64,000 bases of DNA. It comes from an uncultured Chitinophagaceae bacterium (GTDB lineage: Bacteria > Bacteroidota > Bacteroidia > Chitinophagales > Chitinophagaceae). Position numbers and translations under genes: made by a program. Position 1 is the first letter of the stretch. Each line of letters opens with the position of its first letter. Below, in pieces: positions 35,901 to 45,450 of the stretch. Under the pieces are notes generated by a model, which was given only the letters and a program-made list of their open reading frames with translations, had not been told where the DNA came from and ran no database searches. The stretch spans positions 558,001 to 622,000 of the forward strand of contig CALCII010000011.1 of NCBI GenBank assembly GCA_937907395.1, given 5' to 3'.

Positions 35901-37961
35901 CGCACCTGAATCATTTGTTGAGAAAGTTTTAATGTGCAAACGTTCGCAATCTTCCTTCCAGCGTTTCACTTTCCATTGCGGATTGGAACTGTCAAATACA
36001 ATCAGCTTTGGGTCGATCGATTTTACCAGGTCTTTGATGTATAGTCGTGGGTTTCCGGAAATCACCACAACATCGGCTGCAATTCTTGTTTCTTTTTCTT
36101 CAAAGCGGAAAGAATGATGCAGGAATACAATCCGTTTATCCCTTAGCAGGAACGCTGCCGGAATTTCTTTGGAATAGGGAAGCGGATGACTGTAGGTATA
36201 GTATGAAATACGTGATGGTTTCAGGTGAAAATTACGTAGGAACCCGTCCTGAAGTAAAACTGTATCGCCCATAAACCGGTATTGATTGCCCAGCATGAAA
36301 TCAATGGCTGTGTATTTTGAAAGATTATACACAATCATTCTTTGTTGCTGATGTGTTTGATAAGCATGATAGGATTTGGAAATAAAGAAGCCAAGAACAA
36401 ACAACAGGCTCCATTTCAAAAAGGCCGGACGTTTCTGCAATAACCACACGGCAGCAAAACCAATCATGCAATAGAGAAAAATCGTTTCCAGTGGAGTGAG
36501 CATGATGCCATCTGTTACGGCAAATGAAAAATGATCGGCCCAGAGAATGAATTGATTCATCCAACGTAACAATGCCGATACAACAATGCCTGTGTAACCG
36601 GCAACAACGGGAACAAATGCCAGCACCAGTAACATAATTTCTCCAAACAGAATGATACTGCTCAGTGGTACTGCCACAAAATTGGTAAAGAGAAATAAAT
36701 TAGGCGCCTGGTGAAAATGATACATGCAAAGTGGCAGCGTAAGGATTTGTGCCGATAGTGTAACGGCGGTAAGCTGCCAGCATTGATCGACCAGTTTGTT
36801 TTGAAAGGAAAGTAAGTGGTGAATTGGTTTCATGAATAATACAATACTAAGCACGGCTGCATACGAAAGTTGAAAGCCCACATCCCATAATAAAAACGGA
36901 TTAATGAAAAGCATGAGCACGGCCGATGCTGCCATGCTGTTAAGAATATTTCCTTTCTTGCCCAGAATTTCTCCAAGGAGAATAAACGTAAACATAATAG
37001 CCGCACGAATGACAGAGGCCCCGGCGCCGGTAAGTAAACTGAAGACCCACAAAAATGAAAGAATCAGCACTGCTTTGATCCATTTGGTTTCTTTTCGTTT
37101 GTCCAATGGTTTTAATAAAAACAATAACAAGCTGTAGATGAGCCCCAGGTGCAATCCGCTGATGGCAATAACATGCACCACACCTGTGTTACTGTAAGCT
37201 TGCACGAGGTTGCGGTCCAGATCGTCACGGAAACCAATCAGTAATGCCTCGGCTACACTTTGTTCTGCATCGTCGGTAATATAGGTCCGGAGTGTGTGCA
37301 AGATCCAGTCTCGTGTTTGATAGAGATAATACCAGAAAGGATTAGTATCTGTTTCTTTCAATTGTACATACTGTCCGCTCTTTAAAAACAACTGGTGTGT
37401 GATGCCATTGAACAACGCATAGCGTTTGTAGTCAAAACCACCCGGGTTGCCAGCATTTTTTATTTCGGGAACAGGCATTGTTGTGGCAATGATGCTTCCG
37501 TATTGCAAAGAAGGAGGCGTGCTGTCTTTTTTGAAATACAACATCAACCGGCCGGTTACGGGAATGGTATGCCGATTGCTGTCGGTGCAACTGATGAACT
37601 CCGCCAGTGCTTTGTATGATTTTTCTTTTTCGGAAAGCGGTTCCAGTAAACGTAATCTAACAATACTGTTGGCTGTTGCATAATGTCCATACCATTGCTG
37701 ATGATGTGTTACCGGTTGCAGCCATGTGATGCAAACGCCGGTTGCAAAAATGAATAAGTTGATGGAGGTTCCCTGTAACCCACGGAAACGAAAACGAAGC
37801 GAACGATGCAGTAATGGAAACAGAATAAATGAGACAGCAGCAACAGATAGCAAACCTACAGCAATAACCCAGCTGAGTTGCAGGTACCAGGCGGTGACAA
37901 TGCCTAGTGCAAACGGAATCATAATCCGTAAAAAGGGGATAGGTTTCCAGAATGGAATCAT
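35886..37961 (-). CDS. comEC: ComEC/Rec2-family DNA-uptake channel
   Basis: About 691 residues from the ATG at 37961 (MIPFWKPIPFLRIMIPFALG); the frame is open 66 bases further upstream. The order is N-terminal helices with a DUF4131-like soluble loop (about 90-200), the Competence domain (HVIAISGLHLGLIYSLLLF, then GAGASVIRAAIMF and DVGFQLSYAAVLSIV), and a C-terminal degenerate beta-lactamase-like domain ending DSGAFVMP. It would carry single-stranded DNA across the inner membrane in natural transformation. The 3' end is the target of the NACHT insertion and remains intact. Confidence 0.9.
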   Translation of the reverse strand: MIPFWKPIPFLRIMIPFALGIVTAWYLQLSWVIAVGLLSVAAVSFILFPLLHRSLRFRFRGLQGTSINLFIFATGVCITWLQPVTHHQQWYGHYATANSIVRLRLLEPLSEKEKSYKALAEFISCTDSNRHTIPVTGRLMLYFKKDSTPPSLQYGSIIATTMPVPEIKNAGNPGGFDYKRYALFNGITHQLFLKSGQYVQLKETDTNPFWYYLYQTRDWILHTLRTYITDDAEQSVAEALLIGFRDDLDRNLVQAYSNTGVVHVIAISGLHLGLIYSLLLFLLKPLDKRKETKWIKAVLILSFLWVFSLLTGAGASVIRAAIMFTFILLGEILGKKGNILNSMAASAVLMLFINPFLLWDVGFQLSYAAVLSIVLFMKPIHHLLSFQNKLVDQCWQLTAVTLSAQILTLPLCMYHFHQAPNLFLFTNFVAVPLSSIILFGEIMLLVLAFVPVVAGYTGIVVSALLRWMNQFILWADHFSFAVTDGIMLTPLETIFLYCMIGFAAVWLLQKRPAFLKWSLLFVLGFFISKSYHAYQTHQQQRMIVYNLSKYTAIDFMLGNQYRFMGDTVLLQDGFLRNFHLKPSRISYYTYSHPLPYSKEIPAAFLLRDKRIVFLHHSFRFEEKETRIAADVVVISGNPRLYIKDLVKSIDPKLIVFDSSNPQWKVKRWKEDCERLHIKTFSTNDSGAFVMP

Positions 37962-38099
37962 AGGTGGTGGTGTTTCAAATGGTTGCAGGAGAAAGAAGAG
38001 TAAGAAGGAAGATTCGTTGCACGCCAATTGAAAACCGAACGATGAATGGATTGCGACGCAACAGGTGATGCCATGAAATACAAGCGCAGGTACAATAAA

Positions 38100-38121
38100 A
38101 AACTCCGCACTAGCGGAGTTT
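38100..38121 (-). terminator. Terminator of the carB C-terminal gene
   Basis: AAACTCCGC (38100-38108) and GCGGAGTTT (38113-38121) with a 4-base loop; on the minus strand the stem is followed by a T-run. It lies 6 bases after the carB-C stop. Confidence 0.85.
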
Positions 38122-38126
38122 CTATA

Positions 38127-39320
38127 TTACTTACTTAAATACATGCTTCGGTCTTTGTACAACTGGCGGAAATAAGGATCCCGCAGGTTTTTAATGAAGC
38201 GGATGGCTTCGCCGGTGCTCTTCATTTCGGGCCCCAGTTCTTTGTTTACATTGGGGAATTTATTAAAACTGAACACGGGTTCTTTGATAGCATATCCTTC
38301 GAGCTTTTTCTCAAAGGTAAAATCGGTAAGCTTGTTCATGCCCAGCATTACTTTCGTTGCTACGTTGAGATAGGGAATCTGGTAGGCTTTCGCAATAAAC
38401 GGTGTGGTACGTGAAGCACGGGGATTGGCTTCAATCACAAATACTTTACCATCTTTAATGGCAAACTGAATGTTGATCAAACCACGAATGTCAAGTGCTT
38501 TTGCAATCTTCTTTGCATATTCTTCCATGGTGGCAACCACCAGCGGAGTAAGATTGAACTCGGGTAATACGGCATGGCTGTCGCCACTGTGAATGCCTGC
38601 CGGTTCAATATGTTCCATCACACCCATTACATGGAAATTTTCTCCATCGAAAATGGCATCGATCTCTGCTTCCTGGCAACGATCCAAAAAGTGATCAATG
38701 AGAATTTTATTGCCAGGTAAATGTTTCAGCAAACTCAGTACTGCTTTTTCCAGTTCGGCATCGTTGATTACGATCCGCATCCGTTGTCCGCCCAATACAT
38801 AACTGGGACGCACCAGTACAGGATAACCCACTTCCTTCGCCACTTCCATGGCTTGATCTGTTGTATACGCAGTGCCATACATTGGATAAGGAATATCAAG
38901 GTCACGCAACAAATCGCTGAAACGTCCACGGTCTTCGGCAATGTCCATATTATCGAACGATGTTCCTACAATACGGATTCCTTTTTCATGTAAACGTTTG
39001 GCCAGTTTCAAAGCGGTTTGTCCGCCCAACTGCACAATAACCCCATCGGGTTGCTCCAGTTCAATAATTTCCCAGAGGTGTTCCCAGTTTACCGGCTCGA
39101 AGTACAATTTGTCGGCCATATCAAAATCGGTACTTACCGTTTCGGGATTACAATTCACCATAATGGCTTCGTAACCGCATTCTTTGATTGCTAACAAACC
39201 GTGAACACAGCAATAATCAAATTCAATTCCCTGGCCAATGCGGTTAGGGCCGCTGCCAAGAACAACAATTTTTTTTCTTTTTGAGGGGATCGACTCGTTG
39301 TGGAGAACAGTATTTGCCAT
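38127..39320 (-). CDS. carB: Carbamoyl-phosphate synthase large subunit, C-terminal half (separate gene)
   Basis: 397 residues covering the second ATP-grasp unit of CarB, which phosphorylates carbamate to carbamoyl phosphate. It begins with a short new leader MANTVLHNES, then KRKKIVVLGSGPNRIGQGIEFDYCCVHG, equivalent to about residue 555 of E. coli CarB. VGYPVLVRPSYVLGGQRM and VIEANPRASRTTPFIAKA are intact. It ends around E. coli residue 936, so the allosteric MGS domain is absent, as in many Bacteroidota. The N-terminal half is a separate gene at 48989-50632. It has its own promoter and terminator, so both halves are probably made and assembled. Confidence 0.95.
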   Translation of the reverse strand: MANTVLHNESIPSKRKKIVVLGSGPNRIGQGIEFDYCCVHGLLAIKECGYEAIMVNCNPETVSTDFDMADKLYFEPVNWEHLWEIIELEQPDGVIVQLGGQTALKLAKRLHEKGIRIVGTSFDNMDIAEDRGRFSDLLRDLDIPYPMYGTAYTTDQAMEVAKEVGYPVLVRPSYVLGGQRMRIVINDAELEKAVLSLLKHLPGNKILIDHFLDRCQEAEIDAIFDGENFHVMGVMEHIEPAGIHSGDSHAVLPEFNLTPLVVATMEEYAKKIAKALDIRGLINIQFAIKDGKVFVIEANPRASRTTPFIAKAYQIPYLNVATKVMLGMNKLTDFTFEKKLEGYAIKEPVFSFNKFPNVNKELGPEMKSTGEAIRFIKNLRDPYFRQLYKDRSMYLSK

Positions 39321-39327
39321 GGCGGTG

Positions 39328-39335
39328 CAAAGGTA
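39328..39335 (-). promoter_or_regulatory. Putative -7 promoter box of the carB C-terminal gene
   Basis: TACCTTTG on the minus strand, 7 bases before the ATG at 39320. This gives the detached half its own transcription start. Confidence 0.5.
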
Positions 39336-39377
39336 GGGTGCAGCAGAAAACGATGGAAATAAAATTCGGCAGAATTA

Positions 39378-40952
39378 TCAGCGATTTATCCTGATTTTAT
39401 ATAATGAAATTCCTTTTTCTGAAACGAACGGTTGTGAATCGATGTAGGCAGTGAGCAGTGGCAACAGCGAATCGGTAGCTGGCGTGAGCAATAAATAGTT
39501 GGGTCGGTAATGGTTGATGATGGTGGTACGTTCTTCTGCCGTTGCTTTTGTGGTAAAGAACCGGCGCATGGCATTCATCCGCTCCGTATTATCAGTAATC
39601 CAGTAAGCCGGGAATACGCTGCCAATTACATGGGTGCCCAGGCCGGGCAGGTATTTGCTGGAAAGAGTATCGGCCAGCACAAGATCGCCGGGTTGAAAAT
39701 GATTTTCCAGAAACCGGAGGCGGTGGGCCATTTCGGATGGATTGGTGTGTTCAAAGGGAACGTGAACGGGTTTGTTGATGTACTCTTCCCTCGATGTGTT
39801 CATTACAGACAGGTTGTAGGTGAGCACATGCCTGAGAAAGGGCAGACAGGCGATCAAAAGCACCAGTGCAACAGCTGATCTGAGTTTGCCCGAAGGAAGC
39901 TCCAGTAACAATTTCGCCAGCAGCAGTTGTGCAAGAATCGCAAGAAAAGAAATCATTCTGCCATAACCATATTCATGCGATAGAAATCCATATACAAACA
40001 ACAAAAACAAAAAACTTCCGGCGATGATGAGTGCCAGGTTGTTACGCCAGTTTTCCTTTGTGTTGAGAAAGAACAAAACGGGCACTAACAATAATGGGTA
40101 TAAATGACGCAATAAAGACGAGTAGAGCTCACGGCTGTCGCTGTGAAACTGGTTGCCCGGACTGATATAGGAAAATAAATCGGCCAGTGAATAATAAGGC
40201 CAGAAAAAGGCAAAACCAAAACTGATGATTAAGAAAGCGCCTGTTATCAATAATCTTGTGAGCAATGATTTTGAAAACAGTATTTTCTGCGTATCCAATG
40301 CCACATAGATGGTCAATGCAACGCCGAATAAAAAACTGAGCGGATGAGAAAGTATGCTGATCCAGAAAAAAAACAGAATAGAAACAGAACTGATCAGTTT
40401 TGCAAGTGGCGCCTGTTTTTGATTGAGCAATCGTTGCAACAACCATGCGGCAAATACCACACAAATAAAACTGAATGTGGATGGATACCCCATTACAAAC
40501 GGGAAAGTACCCAGATGATAAAACGCACTGAAGCTGGGAGGCATATAACCCCAGCCACACAAGAGCAAAAGCAACACAAGTGTATAAGAAGTCCAGATTG
40601 GTTTGCGGGGCAGGAATAGCTGAACCAACATCCAAACTGCTCCGAAAAATAAAAAGAGATTGATAATGGCTGCCAGGTTGAGCGCCGCTTCTGCAGATAA
40701 ACCTGTTTTGAAAACAATCCAACCCAACATCACCAGGTAAGGCGATTCAAAAGCATGTGGCAGGTTGGTACCAATGATGGGATGCATTACCTGTGGTGTG
40801 TGTGCCGACAAAGCTTTCAGCACGGCCCGGTGTTCCCAGTAATCGCCCAGCCAGGGATTGTTCCATACAAAGCTGAGCTCCTGTACAATAAGGAACAACA
40901 GGAGCAACACAGCTGCCCAAACCCATAACCTGCCTGGTTGATTGTTTGTCAT
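39378..40952 (-). CDS. Polytopic membrane protein, GT-C glycosyltransferase-like
   Basis: 524 residues with about ten membrane helices. The first external loop carries GDYWEHRAVLKAL, resembling the acidic motif of GT-C glycosyltransferases that use polyprenyl-linked sugars, and a soluble domain fills the last 120 residues. It lies 5 bases downstream of an SGNH hydrolase gene, in the carbamoylation island. Transfer of a sugar in envelope glycan assembly is a guess from topology and context; no family was firmly recognised. Confidence 0.65.
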   Translation of the reverse strand: MTNNQPGRLWVWAAVLLLLFLIVQELSFVWNNPWLGDYWEHRAVLKALSAHTPQVMHPIIGTNLPHAFESPYLVMLGWIVFKTGLSAEAALNLAAIINLFLFFGAVWMLVQLFLPRKPIWTSYTLVLLLLLCGWGYMPPSFSAFYHLGTFPFVMGYPSTFSFICVVFAAWLLQRLLNQKQAPLAKLISSVSILFFFWISILSHPLSFLFGVALTIYVALDTQKILFSKSLLTRLLITGAFLIISFGFAFFWPYYSLADLFSYISPGNQFHSDSRELYSSLLRHLYPLLLVPVLFFLNTKENWRNNLALIIAGSFLFLLFVYGFLSHEYGYGRMISFLAILAQLLLAKLLLELPSGKLRSAVALVLLIACLPFLRHVLTYNLSVMNTSREEYINKPVHVPFEHTNPSEMAHRLRFLENHFQPGDLVLADTLSSKYLPGLGTHVIGSVFPAYWITDNTERMNAMRRFFTTKATAEERTTIINHYRPNYLLLTPATDSLLPLLTAYIDSQPFVSEKGISLYKIRINR

Positions 40953-40957
40953 GCCGT

Positions 40958-42115
40958 TTAATGCGAAGTGGTTGATTCAATAACGGGCAACAATACACGA
41001 ACCATTTCTGCCGCCAGTTTTTTATTCATCAATGGGGCATAATGGAATCCATCAATAAACGGAATTCCCGTTTCATGCTCCAGCATATTGCCGAGGAAAA
41101 ATTTATTGTTGCTTCCGGTAACCCATTGTTCCAGCCTTGGATAAATAGATTGGTATTGCGGAAATTCTTTCTTGCTGCAAACAGGATCCTTTGCCTGGTT
41201 GGGATACTTATAAAAAGGAACCGGTTGTATAAAAAAGAAAGGTTTCACATGAAAGGCGCCGGCTGTTTTTTCAATGGAAGAAACGGTGCTGGTATAGTTG
41301 CCAAACAGGGAATCGCTGAGTTGGGTTACGGAAGCACCTGCCGGCAATTGAAACACATATTCCAGTGAATCTTCAAATGTTGGATTGCCACGGCGGATGT
41401 CCATTGAAAAACTTTGTGCCGCACGGTAATCCAGGAATGATTTTTTGTGCAGCGTTGATTGAACGCCGATGAAATCATTGAGGCCGTCTGTAAATATGGC
41501 GATCTGCGGTTGATGGTTTTGATACAGGAGCTGGGTAAAGAGCATGAGCTCATGATAACTGTAATAAGTGGGGATGCCATAGTTCACCACCCGTACTGCT
41601 TTCTTTGTTTTTTGCTGCAGCAATTGTACAAATTGTGAAGGAATAGTTTCATCATCGGCCACATGAAAACCAAATGTGGTGGAACCGCCAAAGAAATAGA
41701 TGGTAATTGGTTGGGAACTGTCTCCGGAAATTACATCGGGCACTGTTTTTCTTATGAGTCCATCCGTGTGAATGTATGTGCCGTTAAAAGGAACCGATTT
41801 GTACAGGATCCATGGTTCATATACAAAACCATTAGCCTGCTGGGTTTCATCGGCTATTTGTTGGTTAACTGCGGCAGAAGAACCGGGCCGGGCCAGTTGC
41901 TGGTTTTTATATTGATCATTGCTGACTTCTTTTTGATGATTGCTGAACTGAAACCGTTTGAATAAAGCAATGACTGCCAGCGGTGACCCACCATATTTCT
42001 GAAAATAAACAATACTGAGAATGGATTCGGTAACAAAGAGAAGGCCCAATACCAGCAACAGGATATAGCTCAGCTTTCGCAATAAGCCGGGTTTTTTATG
42101 TGCTGGTTCATTCAT
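40958..42115 (-). CDS. Membrane-anchored SGNH/GDSL hydrolase, copy 1
   Basis: 385 residues with one N-terminal membrane helix (about 14-37) and a periplasmic SGNH domain. The blocks are FFGGSTTFG (S145 as nucleophile), a glycine block at VVNYGIPTYYSY, GLND at 211-214, and D355-x-x-H358 in FIDGFHY. Such enzymes remove or transfer acyl groups on sugars. A second copy with the same motifs lies at 44305-45450. It accompanies SxtJ/SxtK-like genes, a frequent grouping with carbamoyltransferases. Confidence 0.88.
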   Translation of the reverse strand: MNEPAHKKPGLLRKLSYILLLVLGLLFVTESILSIVYFQKYGGSPLAVIALFKRFQFSNHQKEVSNDQYKNQQLARPGSSAAVNQQIADETQQANGFVYEPWILYKSVPFNGTYIHTDGLIRKTVPDVISGDSSQPITIYFFGGSTTFGFHVADDETIPSQFVQLLQQKTKKAVRVVNYGIPTYYSYHELMLFTQLLYQNHQPQIAIFTDGLNDFIGVQSTLHKKSFLDYRAAQSFSMDIRRGNPTFEDSLEYVFQLPAGASVTQLSDSLFGNYTSTVSSIEKTAGAFHVKPFFFIQPVPFYKYPNQAKDPVCSKKEFPQYQSIYPRLEQWVTGSNNKFFLGNMLEHETGIPFIDGFHYAPLMNKKLAAEMVRVLLPVIESTTSH

Positions 42116-42169
42116 GCGATGGAATTATTAACTAAAATAAGCTCAAAAAAGAAAACCGGCTCAATTCTT

Positions 42170-42529
42170 TTACCAGGGATGTTGCAGATCTTCTTTTGTG
42201 TAGCGGTGATTACGGGTAACAAAGGTGGTTGTAGCGTTGCCCGGTAATTTTCTCATGCCTGCTTTGCCAAATAAACGGGCAACCAAAGCAACCGGTGTGA
42301 GAATGACATAATATAAAACACTCAATAAAATCCTGCTGTTGATCCAGCCAAGAACTTTGGCAATCATCATCCAGCCGATATGGATAAATTCACCAATGCT
42401 TTTAATGAAGAATCCCACGAAGGCCATTCCAACCGGAGTAAGCATCCATTCTTTATGAAACAGGAAATAGAGGAGACCAAAACCAAGGGCAATAACGAGC
42501 AGGGAGGTATGTCGGGCTTGCCACTTCAT
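42170..42529 (-). CDS. SxtJ-family small membrane protein
   Basis: 119 residues with about three membrane helices. Diagnostic features are the central INSRILLSVLYYVILTPVAL followed by a C-terminal tail with TRNHRYTKEDLQHPW, which match the SxtJ family first named in the saxitoxin gene cluster. The family is found next to SxtI-type carbamoyltransferases; its job is unknown, possibly membrane presentation of the substrate. It is 3 bases from the DUF5989 gene, and 54 bases from the SGNH gene. Confidence 0.88.
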   Translation of the reverse strand: MKWQARHTSLLVIALGFGLLYFLFHKEWMLTPVGMAFVGFFIKSIGEFIHIGWMMIAKVLGWINSRILLSVLYYVILTPVALVARLFGKAGMRKLPGNATTTFVTRNHRYTKEDLQHPW

Positions 42530-42532
42530 AGA

Positions 42533-42685
42533 TCAGAATAAGGAATAAATAAATGGAGCAACGGCAGTGGATCCTCCAAAGATGAGCAAAACACCCAGTA
42601 TCAATAAGAAAATGATGATGGGTGCCAGCCACCATTTTTTTCTCACTTTTAAAAAGCTCCACATATCTCTTAGGAATTCCAGCAT
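42533..42685 (-). CDS. DUF5989 (SxtK-like) small membrane protein
   Basis: 50 residues from the ATG at 42685; the frame is open upstream, but MLEFLRDMWSFLKVRKKWWL is the conserved start of the family. One membrane helix (PIIIFLLILGVLLIFGG), with a short tail ending FIYSLF. In saxitoxin-type and envelope clusters it is paired with SxtJ and a carbamoyltransferase. Function unknown. Divergent from the plus-strand sulfatase-fold gene at 42755. Confidence 0.88.
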   Translation of the reverse strand: MLEFLRDMWSFLKVRKKWWLAPIIIFLLILGVLLIFGGSTAVAPFIYSLF

Positions 42686-42754
42686 TGTTAATCCGTTAAG
42701 CAACAAAAATAAGTTGAAAAAGAGATATTTAGCAGTTGTTTGTATTTTAGAAAC

Positions 42755-44308
42755 ATGAATCGGGAACAATCAGTGAAGAAAGGTGCTTTGAAATGGTATC
42801 ATTACCTGCATGTATTGCTGATCCCGTTCTTCTTCTTTGTTCATAATTACATTGATTTTTACGGATTGGTGAGTGGGAAGAAACTGCTTCCGTCTCTTGG
42901 CTGGGCATTCTTATCTGCCGGGCTACTCATTGCTTTGTTCCGGTTGTTGTTCCGAAATACATCAAAAGCAGTGTTGATGACTTCAGTTTTGTTGCTCATT
43001 GGATTTTTTTCTCCATCACTGATGCAACTGGGTGAACCTGCAGGGCTCAACCGCTATTCGTTGTTTTTACCTGTATTGTTATTGCTTGTTGCAGGAACCT
43101 TTGTCTTTTTACGGAGAAGAAAAACAACACCAATCAGAACTCATTTTTTTCTTACCATTTGTTTTTCTGTTTTATTGTTGGTGGATTTTGCTCTGTTTAT
43201 TGGTAAAGGACCGGATCGGCTGAAAAAAGATCATCAGCTCACAATCGTTGATGCACCGCAGCTAAAACCAGTTTCAGTATCAGCTGATTCATTACCGGAT
43301 ATTTATTATCTCATCTTTGATGCCATGCCGTCTGCTGATGTAGCAAAAGATTTGCTTGGCGTGGATCTTCAGCCGATGAAATCTTCATTGCAACAAATGG
43401 GCTTTGTTGTACAACATACAGCATCCACTGCTGCTGCACGTACACATGTATCCATGTTTTCCAACCTGAACATGGGCTATCCTCCGTTTGAAGATCGGCA
43501 ACAAATCAGTTTTAAAGAACTGCATGAAGCGATAAAGGGAATGAATAAAAACCGGCTCACAACTTTTCTTTCGGCGCAAGGGTATAAAATTATTAACGGC
43601 GGTTTATTCCCATTAAATAATGATCCGGGTTTGTATAAAACAGAAGACTGGATCATTCGCTCACCGGAGGATATGATTTATAATCAAACGCTATGGAACA
43701 GGATTGCACGGGATTTTACATGGCTGCAACAATGGATCACGGGTGCCGGACTGGTACAGCGTTTGAATGAACGGATACAAAAAGATGTTGCATATCTTAA
43801 AAAAACAGATGCATTGGTTCGAAAAACAGCAGACGAATCGTCGAAACAACCACGGTTTCTCTATGCACATTTCAATCTTCCTCATGGTCCGTATAAATTT
43901 CACAGTAACGGGGAAATGATACAATGGAAGTCAGAAGAAGAGTTGTCACAAGCCAATCGTCAGCAACTAACCAGAGATCAGCTGCAGTACACAACAAACC
44001 TGCTGCCTCAGCTGTGCAATCATATTCTCAAACACTCCAAACGAAAGACCATCATCATTGTGCAAGGTGATCACGGAATGCGAAGTAAAGCAGTACGTGA
44101 AAAAGGAGAGGAATATGTGTATGAAACCTTCAGTGCTTTATACGTTCCGGTGCAGGTGCAACAAGCAATACCCGATACGCTTTATACACCTAATACATTC
44201 CGCATTGTGCTGAATGAATATTTCCATCAATCATTACCGCTCCTGCAGTCCAGGCAATTTCATCTTACTTATTTTAAGGAAGAACAGATTTTCAGAGACG
44301 AATTTTAA
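42755..44308 (+). CDS. Membrane-anchored sulfatase/phosphotransferase-fold protein, copy 1
   Basis: 517 residues from the ATG at 42755 (a TTG 15 bases upstream is possible). Five or so N-terminal membrane helices are followed by an alkaline-phosphatase-superfamily domain: PDIYYLIFDAMPSA (first metal aspartate), ARTHVSMFSNLNMGY (candidate nucleophile region), YAHFNLPHGPY and QGDHGMR (metal-binding Asp-His). This layout suggests a transferase of phosphoethanolamine or phosphoglycerol type, or a sulfatase, acting on a glycan outside the inner membrane. It is the only gene on the plus strand in the island and overlaps the convergent SGNH gene by 4 bases. Confidence 0.82.
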   Translation: MNREQSVKKGALKWYHYLHVLLIPFFFFVHNYIDFYGLVSGKKLLPSLGWAFLSAGLLIALFRLLFRNTSKAVLMTSVLLLIGFFSPSLMQLGEPAGLNRYSLFLPVLLLLVAGTFVFLRRRKTTPIRTHFFLTICFSVLLLVDFALFIGKGPDRLKKDHQLTIVDAPQLKPVSVSADSLPDIYYLIFDAMPSADVAKDLLGVDLQPMKSSLQQMGFVVQHTASTAAARTHVSMFSNLNMGYPPFEDRQQISFKELHEAIKGMNKNRLTTFLSAQGYKIINGGLFPLNNDPGLYKTEDWIIRSPEDMIYNQTLWNRIARDFTWLQQWITGAGLVQRLNERIQKDVAYLKKTDALVRKTADESSKQPRFLYAHFNLPHGPYKFHSNGEMIQWKSEEELSQANRQQLTRDQLQYTTNLLPQLCNHILKHSKRKTIIIVQGDHGMRSKAVREKGEEYVYETFSALYVPVQVQQAIPDTLYTPNTFRIVLNEYFHQSLPLLQSRQFHLTYFKEEQIFRDEF

Positions 44309-45450
44309 TGCATCATCTTTCTTGATGTTAACTGATCCAGCAATGATGCAGCAATTGTTTTACTGAAAGCAGGGGAATAATGAATGGCATCAATGAATGG
44401 CAATCCCTTCTCCTGTACCAGCATATTACCGAAGAAGATAAAACTGCTATCGGTTGCCGACCTCTGTTCCAATGCCGGGTAAATGGTATTGTAAAGTGTA
44501 AACTCTTCCCTGGAACAAATTTTATCTTTTGATTTATTGGGATACTGATAGAATGGAACCGGTTGAATTACAAATAAGGATTGAATGCTATGCTGAGTTG
44601 ATTTGCGTTTGATCAGTTCAGTTACCTGCAGATAATTGTTCAATAAAGTATCTGTTTGCCGGGCAGATAAGGGTTTGTCTGATTTCACTGTTCTCACTGC
44701 CGATGAATTCGAAGGAAGTTCCGAAACACCTTCTTTAAATAATGAAGCGAGTTTTTGCGTGAAATAGGTTTCCTGGTAATAGGTGTTGTTGTACAGCCAG
44801 AAATCGTTTAATCCATCAAAGAATATTGCTATATCCGGGGCTGGTTGCTCATCCAGTAATTGAGAAAACAATTTGTATTCCTGTAAACTGAAATAATAAG
44901 GTACGCTGAAGTTGACAACCTTCAACGAGGCAGTGTAATTGGTTTGTCCGTACAATGTTACCAACTGCGAAGGAATGGTTTCAGCATCGGTAACATTAAA
45001 TCCAAACATAGTGGACCCACCAAAAAACCAGATCGTAACAGTATCTTTTCCTTTTGCTGCGAACGAAGGAACGGTGCGGCGTTCATATCCATTTATATTC
45101 ACATAAGAACCGTGGTAATCTGCATTGCGGAAGCTGAGCCATGAATCAAAAATGAAACGGTTGGATTCCATCATTTCGTCAAATACCCGATGGTTCATTG
45201 TTTCGCTGGAATCGGGCCGGCACCATTGCTGGTACTGGTAATTGTTCTTGTATAATGCTTTCTTTTTTCTTCCTTCTTTGATATTGGATTGAACAGCATG
45301 ATACAATTCCACTAATGCCAGTTTTCGTTTGCCATATTGGTGATAGTAAAAATTACCGGCAATCAGTTCGGCAAGTAAAAGAAAACAGACCACTAAGAAA
45401 AGAATGTAAATTCCTTTACGTTGTAATGATATGTTGGAGTTCTTACTCAT
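44305..45450 (-). CDS. Membrane-anchored SGNH/GDSL hydrolase, copy 2
   Basis: 381 residues from the ATG at 45450, which shares one base with the carbamoyltransferase TGA (TGATG coupling); an in-frame start inside the upstream gene is unlikely. One N-terminal helix, then FFGGSTMFGF with the nucleophile serine, a glycine-free block NFSVPYYFSL, FFDGLNDFW and FIDAIHYSP for the catalytic Asp-His. Clearly paralogous to 40958-42115. Its coupling to the carbamoyltransferase makes a shared substrate likely. Confidence 0.88.
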   Translation of the reverse strand: MSKNSNISLQRKGIYILFLVVCFLLLAELIAGNFYYHQYGKRKLALVELYHAVQSNIKEGRKKKALYKNNYQYQQWCRPDSSETMNHRVFDEMMESNRFIFDSWLSFRNADYHGSYVNINGYERRTVPSFAAKGKDTVTIWFFGGSTMFGFNVTDAETIPSQLVTLYGQTNYTASLKVVNFSVPYYFSLQEYKLFSQLLDEQPAPDIAIFFDGLNDFWLYNNTYYQETYFTQKLASLFKEGVSELPSNSSAVRTVKSDKPLSARQTDTLLNNYLQVTELIKRKSTQHSIQSLFVIQPVPFYQYPNKSKDKICSREEFTLYNTIYPALEQRSATDSSFIFFGNMLVQEKGLPFIDAIHYSPAFSKTIAASLLDQLTSRKMMH